A DNA stretch of 44,864 bases from Perkinsus olseni. Its lineage: Eukaryota > Perkinsozoa > Perkinsida. The DNA is taken from contig JABANN010000268.1 in assembly GCA_013115125.1 (NCBI GenBank), positions 1 through 44,864 of the forward strand, in the 5' to 3' direction. Shown here piece by piece: positions 33,301 through 41,500 of the stretch; position 1 is the first letter of the stretch, and the number at the start of each line of letters is the position of its first letter. The position numbers and the translations under genes are program-made. The notes under the pieces are model-generated. The model had not been told where the DNA came from, did not search any database, and saw only the letters and a list, made by a program, of their open reading frames with translations.

Positions 33301-34493
33301 GACAGCCGAGCGACTCGGACGCGTGAGTCCACTTATTTTCGTGTCTGCTTTCATATTACTTTGGTAGGAACGGCGGAGCGAAGTCCCAGCAGCAGCGGAA
33401 GAAGGTGGTGTTGTACGAGTGACTGCCTCCTGGGAGATGCTGATGACTGTTAGGTGTGGAGCGACATCAAGCTGAGGAGGAAGCTTGCCAAATTCGTGCA
33501 TGCTAGTTCAATGGCATTGGGGAAGTTGAAGCAGGGCTTCGAAGAACAGTAAGATGCGGTGGTCGGGTCCGATATGGGGTAGGGCGGCGTTCGTCCAGGC
33601 ATCCCCAGTGCGCTGGTTGCGGTACTGCAGCGCAGATCAAACGGATTGCCAAATACGAACGGCGCGGCACTAACTCTTGCATGGCCTGGTGGGTGACGCA
33701 AGAAGCTATCAAAGAGGTGGGCTACTGGGTGTATCTTATGTCGATGCTGGTCTTTCGCAGTTGAAGCTTCAGCCCAAAACCATGGAGAATCTAGCGGAGA
33801 AGCGGAGCTGGTCACTCCATCGGGTAGGGGGAATTTTCGTGGATTGTCCACCTGCTGCCATGAAATTTTTTTTCAGAGTGTACCTCTCCAGCCTCGGAAG
33901 CGTCGCAAACCGGGGCCGCCGCCTCCGCCGACTAGCCGGGAGACGGCGAACTCCGGTAGTGGAGAAGGCGGAGGCGAATCAGGAGAAGGGGGTGGTAGTA
34001 GCAGCGATGGTGGTGGAGGTGAGGGTGCATCGGATGGACCTAAGCAAGGTGATTTTCCGGGGTTTTCTCAATCTGTCTGGTAGTGTAGTGGACAGGATAT
34101 AGTTATAGTGTATAGCTTCACTGTAAAATATAGCATGGACGCAGGCATAGTATTCTAAGACGTATAGTGGACTTAACTGGATATGCGGAGTTGCCGTTGA
34201 ATGGCGAGGGATAGGGAATAGTCAAATTGCCACATTGTTTCATATCGCATTCACGCAGATGCCAAGCGTATGCGGCGAATCACCGATTATTTTCCGGCGA
34301 AGTCCGCAACTCCTGGCCCGAAGGACACCCCGTTGGCTGCCTCCACGCCAGTTCCGGTGAGTTCAGACCAGAAAGCTGACGGCTGTATCTGATCGTGCTG
34401 CAGGACCCTGCTCCGCCGCCGGTTGACGATCCGCAGGAAGCAGCTCAGCCTCCAGCGGTGGAAGCGGACGTGCCTCCGGTGACGCCGCTGTGA
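30328..34493 (+). CDS. CHAF1A: chromatin assembly factor 1 large subunit (CAF-1 p150 / FAS1 / Cac1)
   Basis: CAF-1 deposits H3-H4 on replicating DNA with PCNA. After an N-terminal region (MGTQIRTTLDPNFQEELDGS; LPEKEFDGLMNEQQPRLQ) comes a long KER-type helix over several exons: KKKEEELAQKERIRE, EEKLKRLKEKEEMK, RERQKEQERLAREKAREEEK, KAKEEERLRR, EEKARKQKERASSAK (30.72-31.24 kb). Next are LEGWRDYWRKTRRKFTHAQL, then CVFVDLDERDRPPVQL, and the family signature NPLGKDPALDYEIDSDAEW followed by an acidic run and VSDGKLSADEMSEDEE (32.49-32.80 kb), which match the DYEVDSDEEW / F.VPDGYLSEDE region of p150 and FAS1. A C-terminal KLRRKLAKFVHASSMALGKL plus YERRGTNSCMAWWVTQEAIK resembles the winged-helix domain. 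RRITDYFPAK (near 34285) is a PIP-box-like motif lacking the usual Gln. The stop is at 34491-34493. The start is the first ATG with a protein-like continuation. Confidence 0.87.
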
Positions 34494-34667
34494 TTCCCTA
34501 ATTGATTGGCTGGCTCTGCTGGAGAGGATTCCCGCCCTTCTCGAAGCAGCTGCTGGCCCGAACGTTTACACTACTGCCATCATCCTAATTGTACACATTT
34601 CTAACGTAGGATACTGCACTGACCAATGCATAACGAATTTCCAGTACCACATCTTTGGTTGTTTTCA

Positions 34668-34936
34668 ATGAGGTTGGAGTGGCAATTCATAGGGGCTCAT
34701 TTCTGCGATGAACCTTGCTGTGTTGATTGGCCAGGAGTTGACGAACCACGTGAGATTCCTCTGCCCTTACAGTGAGCTCGCTGTTGCTTTCCGCTAGAAA
34801 CATGCTCTGTGCTGAAGGTACTGACGAGGAGATCTGCGCAGCTCTTGAGGCGTGCAACGGCGACCCGAATGAGGCGGTCATGAAGCTCGCAGCTAGTCAA
34901 GCCTCTAAGAAGTACCCAGCATTAGGCCAGACGTAG
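34668..34936 (+). CDS. small UBA/CUE-like protein (hypothetical)
   Basis: A possible two-exon gene starting at ATG 34668 (MRLEWQFIGAHFCDEPCC), with a donor after DEP and an acceptor just before SSLLLSARN; the implied intron of about 23 nt is extremely short. The second exon reads EGTDEEICAALEACNGDPNEA followed by VMKLAASQ, stopping near 34936. The pattern TDEEICAALEACNGDPNEAV is that of a UBA or CUE helix bundle (ubiquitin-binding fold). An internal Met at about 34801 gives a shorter option. The upstream exon is weak; the UBA-like stretch is the solid part. Confidence 0.4.
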
Positions 34937-35199
34937 GATTCTCGCAGAGTATTCGCCATCCGATGGGCCTCATTGGAGTAGCGAGCTCACTTGGTTCCAC
35001 AACGCAATGGTGTGGCGTCGAATTTCATCTGAAAGAAATTCTCCCCGCAGTGACTTGTGCGTGATGAATATTTATGAGTAAAATCTTAGGGTTGCCTGGT
35101 CAGGTTCATGCGAGCCCCCCGTGCAAGTGAGGTGAGGTTCGTTATTGTCTGGCCAGCTACAAGCGACGCCTGAATCGTCAGTACTTCTTCTCCGCTCAG

Positions 35200-35469
35200 G
35201 AACCTTGCTCAGCCGACGGCCTCCGTCTTGTGCATGTTGTGTGCGGTAACTGTACTTACGTCTTTACTACAGCCGTCTCGGGCAGAGGTGAGGAGACTAG
35301 CAGTTGGCGCGTCGAACTGCTCATTCTCACAGTCGTGCCACCAATAACCACACGGTACGTTTATGATCATGAGCTTCTTGTTATTTCAGCTGATCGGCAA
35401 GCCACTGGTTGTCTGGACTGTCCCTACTGCGAGAGTCCGCAGAGATTCGTGGTCCCCGGCATTCGATGA
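35200..35469 (+). CDS. zinc-ribbon-like C-terminus of a small protein (hypothetical, 5' end unresolved)
   Basis: An exon beginning after a CAG at about 35199 reads EPCSADGLRLVHVVCGNCTY and is followed, across an intron ending ttatttcag, by ADRQATGCLDCPYCESPQRF and VVPGIR with a stop at 35467-35469. The CGNC and CPYC pairs are spaced as in a zinc ribbon of about 45 residues. Upstream exons were not identified with confidence. Function unknown. Confidence 0.4.
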   Translation, partial: EPCSADGLRLVHVVCGNCTYVFTTAVSGRGEETSSWRVELLILTVVPPITTRYVYDHELLVISADRQATGCLDCPYCESPQRFVVPGIR

Positions 35470-35565
35470 TTATTCGCAGCCCAGTCTTGATGTGGCGAAA
35501 CTGAACACACTCGAAGGGCTTCAGCCCGGCAACGCACGCTGTCTGCATGTTACTTGCACTAGCGC

Positions 35566-35629
35566 GTCGCGGTGTTTTCCAATACTAGTAGTATTGGAAA
35601 ACACCGTGACTAGTAGTATTATACTACTA
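35566..35629. repeat. two adjacent near-perfect palindromes
   Basis: The arms at 35566-35586 and 35590-35610 pair over 21 positions with a single G-U and a 3-base loop (core GGTGTTTTCCAATACT). Directly next to it, TAGTAGTAT at 35611-35619 and ATACTACTA at 35621-35629 form a second palindrome with a 1-base centre. Together they could extrude as twin cruciforms or fold as tandem hairpins in RNA. No flanking target duplication or terminal repeat family was recognised. Confidence 0.88.
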
Positions 35630-35714
35630 CGTGGACGTCTGACCCCACTAGCGCTTGATGGTTCTACTTGATACTTCAAGCTTTTTGAATAAGCATTCTT
35701 TATTTAATCCCCGC

Positions 35715-36110
35715 ATGACTTTCACTGATCCTGAGAAGGTTTGTGAAGAGGCTCAGCGGTATCTAAAGACCGTGGATCATCTCCCACAGTTTCAGGATCC
35801 GATGGCCAATGGAACATTGGTAGTATCGAGAGCGAGGGGTCACTGGGCACCGTTTCCCTTCCAGGTCGAAACGCCGTACGGAGTTGGCGTTATGTGTGGT
35901 GTGGATTCTCACGGCCGGGCCTCCGTGCAGCTCGGCTCGATGCGACTCTGCATTAATCAGTCTCAAGTCAACTTCCTCCCTGAGAAGCTACCCGCTGGGG
36001 GGAGCTTCGATGGTACCTCCGTCTGTCATGACAATTTGAAACGTGGTCGTCACTCTGTTGATGAAGCGAACGCTTCCGGATGGAGTGGTAGAAAATGCAA
36101 GCGGTCTTGA
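35715..36110 (+). CDS. hypothetical protein with a beta-barrel-like core
   Basis: An open frame from MTFTDPEKVCEEAQRYLKTV to a stop at 36108-36110, about 131 residues (a slightly upstream ATG at 35658 is in frame). The middle segment FQVETPYGVGVMCGVDSHGR, ASVQLGSMRLCINQ has the spacing of the VxTpyGxGxV...VxL small-barrel motif seen in many protist proteins. The tail is basic (KRGRHSVDE and SGRKCKRS) and may be a nuclear signal. No named family; single exon as read. Confidence 0.45.
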   Translation: MTFTDPEKVCEEAQRYLKTVDHLPQFQDPMANGTLVVSRARGHWAPFPFQVETPYGVGVMCGVDSHGRASVQLGSMRLCINQSQVNFLPEKLPAGGSFDGTSVCHDNLKRGRHSVDEANASGWSGRKCKRS

Positions 36111-36575
36111 ATTTCTTGCTAGACCAGGCTTGCTTGCCGGGCCCGGTCTGAGAAAGTTGATTCGATTCGAGTGTCGTAACACTGCCATCGGAATGGTTAC
36201 CCCGCTGTCTGGCTGATAGCCGCATAGGAGTAAAGGCAGGTTGATCTCGGAATTGCATTGGAGGGGTCGAGTTGTCGGTCAATGGGGCTGCGGTAGGACA
36301 TGGAAACATTGCGGTGAGGCGTTGGTTCGCACTTATGGTAAAGTGTTTTCGCAGGATTCGCAGGCGATTTGGGAAGGACTGGTCTCTACTTGCGGATGGC
36401 TCAGAGAAACTAGCGAGAACGCAGCGTGGTGGAAGTCAGTGGCAAGGTGATAGGGGGTCTCTGGGTACACATACTTACGGAAATTCTCGGGAGGACTCGG
36501 GAGGAGCCGTTCCTGGAAGCTCAGAGTTTAGTTCATGACTTCTCGACGATCGCTTTATTAGACTTTTCGCGGCGA
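36111..36575. other. region without a recognised gene, left of the U2 snRNA gene
   Basis: Open frames of 70-90 codons occur on the plus strand (36241-36538), including an arginine-rich stretch, but none shows homology or a convincing start, and the bases next to U2 are likely its 3' flank. Confidence 0.4.
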
Positions 36576-36592
36576 TGTTTCAATTAAAGTTG
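36576..36592 (-). terminator. putative snRNA 3'-end element of U2
   Basis: Read on the minus strand, CAACT directly abuts the last U2 stem and is followed by TTAATTG and AAACA. The same arrangement (CAACT, short spacer, AAACA or GAACA) follows U4 and U5. By analogy with the 3' box of other eukaryotic snRNA genes it may direct 3'-end formation. Confidence 0.5.
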
Positions 36593-36801
36593 CCTCGGGA
36601 GAGGCGAGGGTATGCCACACGCGGCGAGTAGTGCAAGGCCGAGGCGACATTCGAGAGAAGCCTCTGTCAGAGACAAAAGGACATTTCTCCCCTGCTAAAA
36701 ATTGTTGTGACAGTTCTAGCTTGCAGTAGCAAGCATATGAGTTGTCACACTCATAAGAACAGATACTACACTTGATCATAGCCAAAAGGCCGAGAAGGTA
36801 T
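36593..36801 (-). ncRNA. U2 spliceosomal snRNA
   Basis: On the minus strand the RNA opens with CTTCTCGGCCTTTTGGCT, the conserved stem I of U2, followed by the branch-site recognition segment GTGTAGTATCTGTTCTTAT. Stem IIa (ATGAGT/ACTCAT), a GCTTGC...GCAAGC hairpin, the Sm site ACAATTTTTAG and GCAGGGGAGA follow. A long terminal stem closes with GCCTCGG and CCGAGGC. About 209 nt, close to the usual length. The 5' end is placed by homology and by distance to the shared upstream element; the 3' end by the closing stem. Confidence 0.94.
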
Positions 36802-36851
36802 GCTTCTTAGTAACCCCGATAATCTATTCGCAAAAGCGATGCAACGAAGAT

Positions 36852-36859
36852 GTGGTATG
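36852..36859 (-). promoter_or_regulatory. putative proximal sequence element of U2
   Basis: CATACCAC on the minus strand starts 58 nt before the inferred U2 start, the same place as identical octamers before U4 and U5. A second shared block, CATCGC, lies 10 nt further downstream in both U2 and U4. Confidence 0.7.
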
Positions 36860-37381
36860 ATGGAAACTCGCCCGCCCTGAACTTAGCGTACGGGCTCCTC
36901 CACACAATGGTGCTGTCTCCCTCTGGATGGGCTTTGCTTCGCACTGTACGACACCATAAGTCGTCGTCGATGCGCCAATTGCCAAATGCGGCGTTGGGGA
37001 GGGTAAGCTGCAGATGAATGGGTAACTGGCGACGGTTCTCGCCATCGTCACCTGCGGGCCGCCGGGGCTATGCCACTGCGACTCTTCCGGCGGCGGGGTT
37101 GTTCGGACAGTGTCCGCGTTGGGTGCGGATATTCTGGCTACGGCTTGGGCCGACCGGAAAGAGAGGACGGAGTTTACTGAGATGAGGCTATGGAGGAGAT
37201 TGGTGATTAAATCAACAGCGCCCCAGCGCGGATGAGAGGCCCTCAGGTACTTAAGGGCATGCGCGAAAAAGTGAGATTCTTAGAGGCTTCCGCGCCTACA
37301 ATCAGAGTATCCTTTGCGCCGTGCCTCGCTTTGGTCAGCGTTACGTAGACCCTGAAGGCGCCGCCACTGCGCCTCTTCGAG
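36860..37381. other. spacer between U2 and U4
   Basis: It contains protein-like plus-strand frames (a GADILATAWADRKERTEFTE stretch near 37120-37180 and KGMREKVRFLEASAP near 37255-37300) that might be exons of an unrecognised small gene. I cannot connect them to a family. Confidence 0.3.
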
Positions 37382-37396
37382 TGTTTATTACAGTTG
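37382..37396 (-). terminator. putative snRNA 3'-end element of U4
   Basis: Minus-strand CAACTGTAATAAACA directly follows the terminal GCCCG/CGGGC hairpin of U4 and matches the U2 and U5 downstream elements in CAACT and AAACA. Confidence 0.5.
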
Positions 37397-37532
37397 CCCG
37401 CTAACGGGCGCCCTAAAAATTGCCTAAATGACCGTTAGATCATTAGGACGGGAATTGGAGTAGTTTTCAACTAGCAATAAGCGCATCTCCGCAAGGCGTC
37501 ATAGATAGCGCTATTGCCCCTCCCGCAAGGAT
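37397..37532 (-). ncRNA. U4 spliceosomal snRNA
   Basis: On the minus strand the RNA starts ATCCTTGCG, as yeast U4 does, and forms the 5' stem-loop with a kink-turn (CTATGACGCC and GGAGATGCGC). Then comes the highly conserved TTATTGCTAGTTGAAAACT, the Sm site GGCAATTTTTAG and a short 3' hairpin GCCCGTTAGCGGGC. About 136 nt, near the normal U4 size. The 5' region that pairs with U6 is kept. Confidence 0.92.
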
Positions 37533-37581
37533 AGCTGAAATGGCGCCGACAGAAGCTTCTCGGGCGCGATGTGGGAATGGA

Positions 37582-37589
37582 GTGGTATG
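37582..37589 (-). promoter_or_regulatory. putative proximal sequence element of U4
   Basis: CATACCAC (in CATACCACTCC) begins 57 nt upstream of the U4 start and is identical over 11 bases to the U5 element. Confidence 0.7.
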
Positions 37590-38010
37590 GGAGTGACAGC
37601 GGAGCGAAGCGAGACATGTTTATCACTTTCGCTTTTTATTCTTCATCCTGTTACTCCCGCTCAAACCGGATCACATAACCATACCGTATTAGCGTGGACC
37701 ACCACGGGAATCTGGATAATGATCATTGGATGACAGCAGCCACTCGGCAGTCGGTTATTGCCGAGCCAGCTCATGTTCTCGGGCCTCGTAGCAGACAATC
37801 TGCTAGCGCGGGGAGACAATCGACACAAGCTATAATCCCGACCGCCAGTGTGCAGACGCCCCCCTCAAGCGTGAATGAATGATTTTGTCGCAGACGGTGG
37901 GTACTTTGTGGAGAAAAAAACTCCTCCCTTTGCCGGTTAGGCTTTGTGAGCAGCAATGTGTATAATGTGCAGTTGCGTCTTCCTCTCAGTTCGTTGCTCC
38001 AGTCGCCGTT

Positions 38011-39171
38011 ATGTTTAGTCGACTCTGCACCCTCGCAATCATCACCGCCCCCTGCGTCTCCGCTTGGGGTGTTGACGGTCACTCGACCGTGGCCGAGGTT
38101 GGCGACAACCGTCTCTCGGTGAACGCCAGACAGGCCGTCAATGCCATTATGGGTGATGGCGTCCGCCTTGGAGAGTTCTCTAGCTGGCCCGACTTCATTC
38201 TCCACGGTACTCCTGAGGAGAAGGAAGACTGGGGATGGTCTGCCGGATTGCACTATGCCGATTCTCAAGACTGCACTTTCGTGTACGACCGTGACTGCAA
38301 GGACGACTGGTGCGTCGCTGGTGCCATCAAGAACTACACCCGAAGGGTTGCCGATGAGTCCCTCTCCCGTTACGAGCGTCAGGTGGCAATGAAGTTCCTC
38401 GTCCATTTCATGGGTGACATCCACCAGCCCCTTCACGCTGGAAGCTCCTCCAACCTTGGTGGTAACTTGATCAAGGTCACCACTGACTTTGCCAACAACA
38501 AGAGCACCAACCTTCACTCCGTGTGGGACTTCAGTCTCCTCGATCAGTGGGAGCTCGAGCGTTATGCCGGCCAGTACGTCTTCCAGGACGATCCGGCTGA
38601 TCACCCCGGCGAGGATGACGAGATTCAGAGGATTGATCGCACCCGCTTCTGGACTAACATCGTCGACTCTATCGGTGTTGATTTGATGGTTGGTGGAAAG
38701 TACGCCGACAAGGTCGACGGCTGGCTGAAGGACTGTGAGACTAGGGGTATTGATGAGTGTGTCAACACTATGCTCGAAGACGATGTGAATGTCGCCTGCA
38801 GTATGGCCTACACTAACGTCGACGGCACTCCGGTGAAGAGCGGTGATGTCCTCTCCTTCGACTACTACACTACTCGTATTGAGACTGTCAGGGAACAGCT
38901 GGCTAAGGGAGGTGTTCGTTTCGCCTGGTTGTTGAACAACATCTTCGAAGATGGCACCACCGTCATCGATGACGCCACTACCACTCCCGCTCCTGCGACT
39001 ACTACTGCCCCCACCACTACCCCCAGTATGTCTTGCGAGGAGGCCGATAAGGTCTGCGCCAAGTCTTTCGATGGCTCTTATTGCAAGTACTGGCTTGACC
39101 AGCCCGTTTGCTCCGGTAGCGATGAGCCTTGCTCCTGCTCAGCTCAGTCCACCGCTGCGGCCGACTTGTAA
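38011..39171 (+). CDS. secreted S1/P1-type zinc nuclease, intronless
   Basis: A 386-residue single-exon protein of the S1/P1 nuclease family, which cleaves single-stranded DNA and RNA and can remove 3'-phosphates. A signal peptide (residues 1-18, cut after APCVSA) exposes Trp19 as the new N-terminus, as in P1 nuclease. The zinc ligands map to W19, H24 (GVDGH), D61 (SWPD), H81 (LHY), H132 and D136 (VHFMGDIH), H142 (QPLHAG), H169 and D173 (LHSVWD), so the full three-zinc set is present. After the nuclease domain (to about residue 310) comes a Thr/Pro/Ala linker, TTTPAPATTTAPTTTP, and a 40-residue module with six cysteines (SCEEADKVC, SYCKYWLDQPVC, EPCSCS). It is the only intronless gene here, and its codons favour C at third positions, suggesting strong expression or a different origin. 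Confidence 0.97.
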   Translation: MFSRLCTLAIITAPCVSAWGVDGHSTVAEVGDNRLSVNARQAVNAIMGDGVRLGEFSSWPDFILHGTPEEKEDWGWSAGLHYADSQDCTFVYDRDCKDDWCVAGAIKNYTRRVADESLSRYERQVAMKFLVHFMGDIHQPLHAGSSSNLGGNLIKVTTDFANNKSTNLHSVWDFSLLDQWELERYAGQYVFQDDPADHPGEDDEIQRIDRTRFWTNIVDSIGVDLMVGGKYADKVDGWLKDCETRGIDECVNTMLEDDVNVACSMAYTNVDGTPVKSGDVLSFDYYTTRIETVREQLAKGGVRFAWLLNNIFEDGTTVIDDATTTPAPATTTAPTTTPSMSCEEADKVCAKSFDGSYCKYWLDQPVCSGSDEPCSCSAQSTAAADL

Positions 39172-39174
39172 ATC

Positions 39175-40184
39175 CCTTGCTTTCGTTACAGTAGCTTAGG
39201 ATTCCCCTATGTACGTGTACGTGTGCGCTTTAGTGAGGCCATGTGAATGGCCATCACGGCGTTTTCGATTTCTTTCCTGTTCTCGTTTCGTGTGCGCTTA
39301 CTCTGTATCTATAGCGGATGGTGTGTATTCTACTTCTTCTCGAGATTTAAATTTCTATTGATGCCATAACTGGGTCGGATTGGATCACACACGTGCGTGC
39401 TTTGTGGCCCAGATCAGCGTGTGCTCGCGTTGTGTTGAGAGTAGTCAATATGTGTGACCTGGGGTTCATCAGGAGTTCCAGCCGGGCAGGGGCTCGTTTC
39501 GTGGTGCGCACTGTGCGTGTCGTTCCTTTTCTGGCTACCTTCCCTGAGCGGCGCGACGGGGGTGCGCTGCTTCCTCCCTTTGTTCTTCATACTTCGGTTC
39601 TACGTCGCTGGCCGGCAAGACGAGGGCTTGTTTTCAACCCTTCGTTCCCGCTGGCAGCTCTTTGTTTTCAATGATAGGTGGGCCCTGTTTCGTGAGCTTC
39701 TAGGGGTCGTATGTTGTTCACAGGTGTGGGCTAGGTGAATGATGACGCGGAACGAAGGGCTTGGCACCCAGACACCGGTTATTTGTTCACATCGACGAGG
39801 TTCTACGTTCAGCAGGCGGAGGTGATCCTGGGTTGGTGTAGCCTGCCCTGGGGGCGAGTCGACGCGGAATGCTGCGCCAGGCGCGCACCTCGAAGCTCGT
39901 GGCGGTGTAGAGCACAGACACCGTGGAGGGCTACAGCACTGACGGCGCCCTGGGCACTACGAAAAATAATGATTCATGAAGATGTTAGAACTTCAAGCCG
40001 ACAGCCAACGGAGAGCGGACGAAATCCAATGGTAGGCAGTTTTTGTGCGGCGGAGTCAGTGAGGCCGTCTTCCGCCAGTAGCCGCCCGATCGTCGGCGGC
40101 ATGTGACCGTGGTAGCGTCGCATTGCCGATGCGCAAGCTTCGCTATGTTTTCCTCGCGGCTCGGCTTCGGCCAAACCCTACCAA
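39175..40184. other. intergenic region between the S1/P1 nuclease and U5
   Basis: About 1 kb with only overlapping chance frames on both strands and no recognised domain, tRNA or repeat. The first few hundred bases are T-rich and probably hold the nuclease 3' UTR. Confidence 0.5.
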
Positions 40185-40203
40185 TGTTCTTGTTACGTAG
40201 TTG
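40185..40203 (-). terminator. putative snRNA 3'-end element of U5
   Basis: Minus-strand CAACT immediately follows the terminal GGAGC/GCTCC hairpin of U5, with GAACA after a 9-base spacer, paralleling U2 and U4. Confidence 0.45.
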
Positions 40204-40312
40204 GAGCACCAGGCTCCGCAAAAATTGTGTAAGGTCACATACGTGCAGTCACAACACGGCAATCTTTAGTAAAAGGCGAAAGATTGATTCGCGGTGAAAT
40301 GACCACTGTGTT
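40204..40312 (-). ncRNA. U5 spliceosomal snRNA
   Basis: On the minus strand, ATCTTTCGCCTTTTACTAAA is the invariant loop I of U5, which aligns exons during splicing, closed by the stem CAATCTTT/AAAGATTG. Downstream lie the Sm site ACAATTTTTG and a terminal hairpin GGAGC-CTGGT-GCTCC. The total is about 109 nt, close to the usual U5 length, and loop I lies about 35 nt from the 5' end as expected. Confidence 0.94.
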
Positions 40313-40362
40313 ACGCTTAGATGTCCTTCAGATGCCTTGTGGGGCGATTTTTCGGGAAAGGA

Positions 40363-40370
40363 GTGGTATG
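40363..40370 (-). promoter_or_regulatory. putative proximal sequence element of U5
   Basis: CATACCAC (in CATACCACTCCTTTCCC) starts 58 nt before the inferred U5 start; the first 11 bases equal the U4 element. Confidence 0.7.
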
Positions 40371-41164
40371 CACGCATGCGCGTTGCGTGCTGCTCCTGTC
40401 TCCTTTCTCTCCGACAATAACATGATAACCCCTATGCGCGTATCCTACTCAACGAGCTGTGGAGTCTCCCACAAAGAATGAGTGGTGTGAGCTCGGACAC
40501 ATTAAAACACTGATATTCGACAGCACGATAATTCGGAATCCGGAGACATCGGTTTTCGACCAAGGCAGCCGATCCTTTCGTCGCTACCATTCGAAATTTC
40601 GAGTGGATACTTTTGGCGGTTCTACTTGGGAGATCAGTGGGACCCCGAGAAGTAGGCCCAACATTACGGGTTGCGTCTGTGGCTGTGGGAAGGCGGTGCG
40701 TATCATTACTGGCCGTCTGAGGATAGTTGATCATTCGACTTCGATCAGGGAGCAGTTGAGGCATCCCAGTTACCCTGGCAGGAATGCTGGCTCCTATTCC
40801 TTGACTAAAAACTTTAGTGAAACAATTCTCTACTAGTTGTTCAGGTTGCTGCCATAATCTATGGCGCCCTGGCTGCCAGGGCCCGGCACTGGGAGCCCAG
40901 CCTAGGGCCTTTTCTGATGTGATGTTTGTGATCGCACTCGTCCGGCGTGTGCACGTCCTAATGCTGTCGAAATGCCCATATCAGGCCTGGCGGTCATAAT
41001 GTAACCCTTCATTATGTTTACGAGTTGTTGTTCTTCCTGCGACTTGACGCGACTTGTGTGCTGACAGTTAATCTCTGATCGGTGATTGAACGGGATCGCG
41101 TATGGTATGGCATGGAAGCGGGCATTTCGTCCACTCCGAGATCGATACATCTGTCACTAATTGG

Positions 41165-41500
41165 TGTACCATTGTTTCATACTACCCTACCGGCCCATGA
41201 TTGTAGAATCTTGGCTGTCGCGCATCGTAGGTCTATTCACCCGTTCAACCTAGCAGGCCGCATGCATTCAGCTGCCTCATTTTTAGAAGCGGGAAGAGCA
41301 GCGAGCCGTTACTGGTGAGTCACAAGTAACGTCACCAGTGGTGACGAGCTAGTACCGCTATCACCGTTCTCGTTTTGGGACTCATTCTCATCCTTTTGTC
41401 GTCCTCGGCGGATTCGTATTCTGGAGATTCGACCTACAGTACATGTGGGTGGTCTATGATTGTCAGCTCGTTCGTGCCCGTCTGATGCGCGGCCATTGAG
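41165..41500 (+). pseudogene. remnant 3' end of a MATH-gene repeat unit plus its downstream spacer
   Basis: The stretch from about 41185 (ctaccggcccatgattgtag) through the CGCATCGTAGGTC segment to the CTAGTACCGCTATCACC block aligns with the 3' end and downstream spacer of the first MATH gene (43410-43705). The coding frame is not kept here. I read it as the decayed tail of a third, older copy of the tandem unit; its upstream body between 39.7 and 41.1 kb is not recognisable. Confidence 0.5.

Noticed and set aside
37230-37330. Minus-strand ATACTCTG near U4 as a second U5-like RNA
   Set aside because: It resembles only the first bases of some U5 RNAs, lacks loop I and an Sm site, and a clear U5 gene is at 40204-40312.
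37771-38604. A 277-codon open frame on the minus strand over the S1/P1 nuclease
   Set aside because: It is the antisense shadow of a strongly supported nuclease; its composition follows the biased codons of the other strand and it has no recognisable domain.
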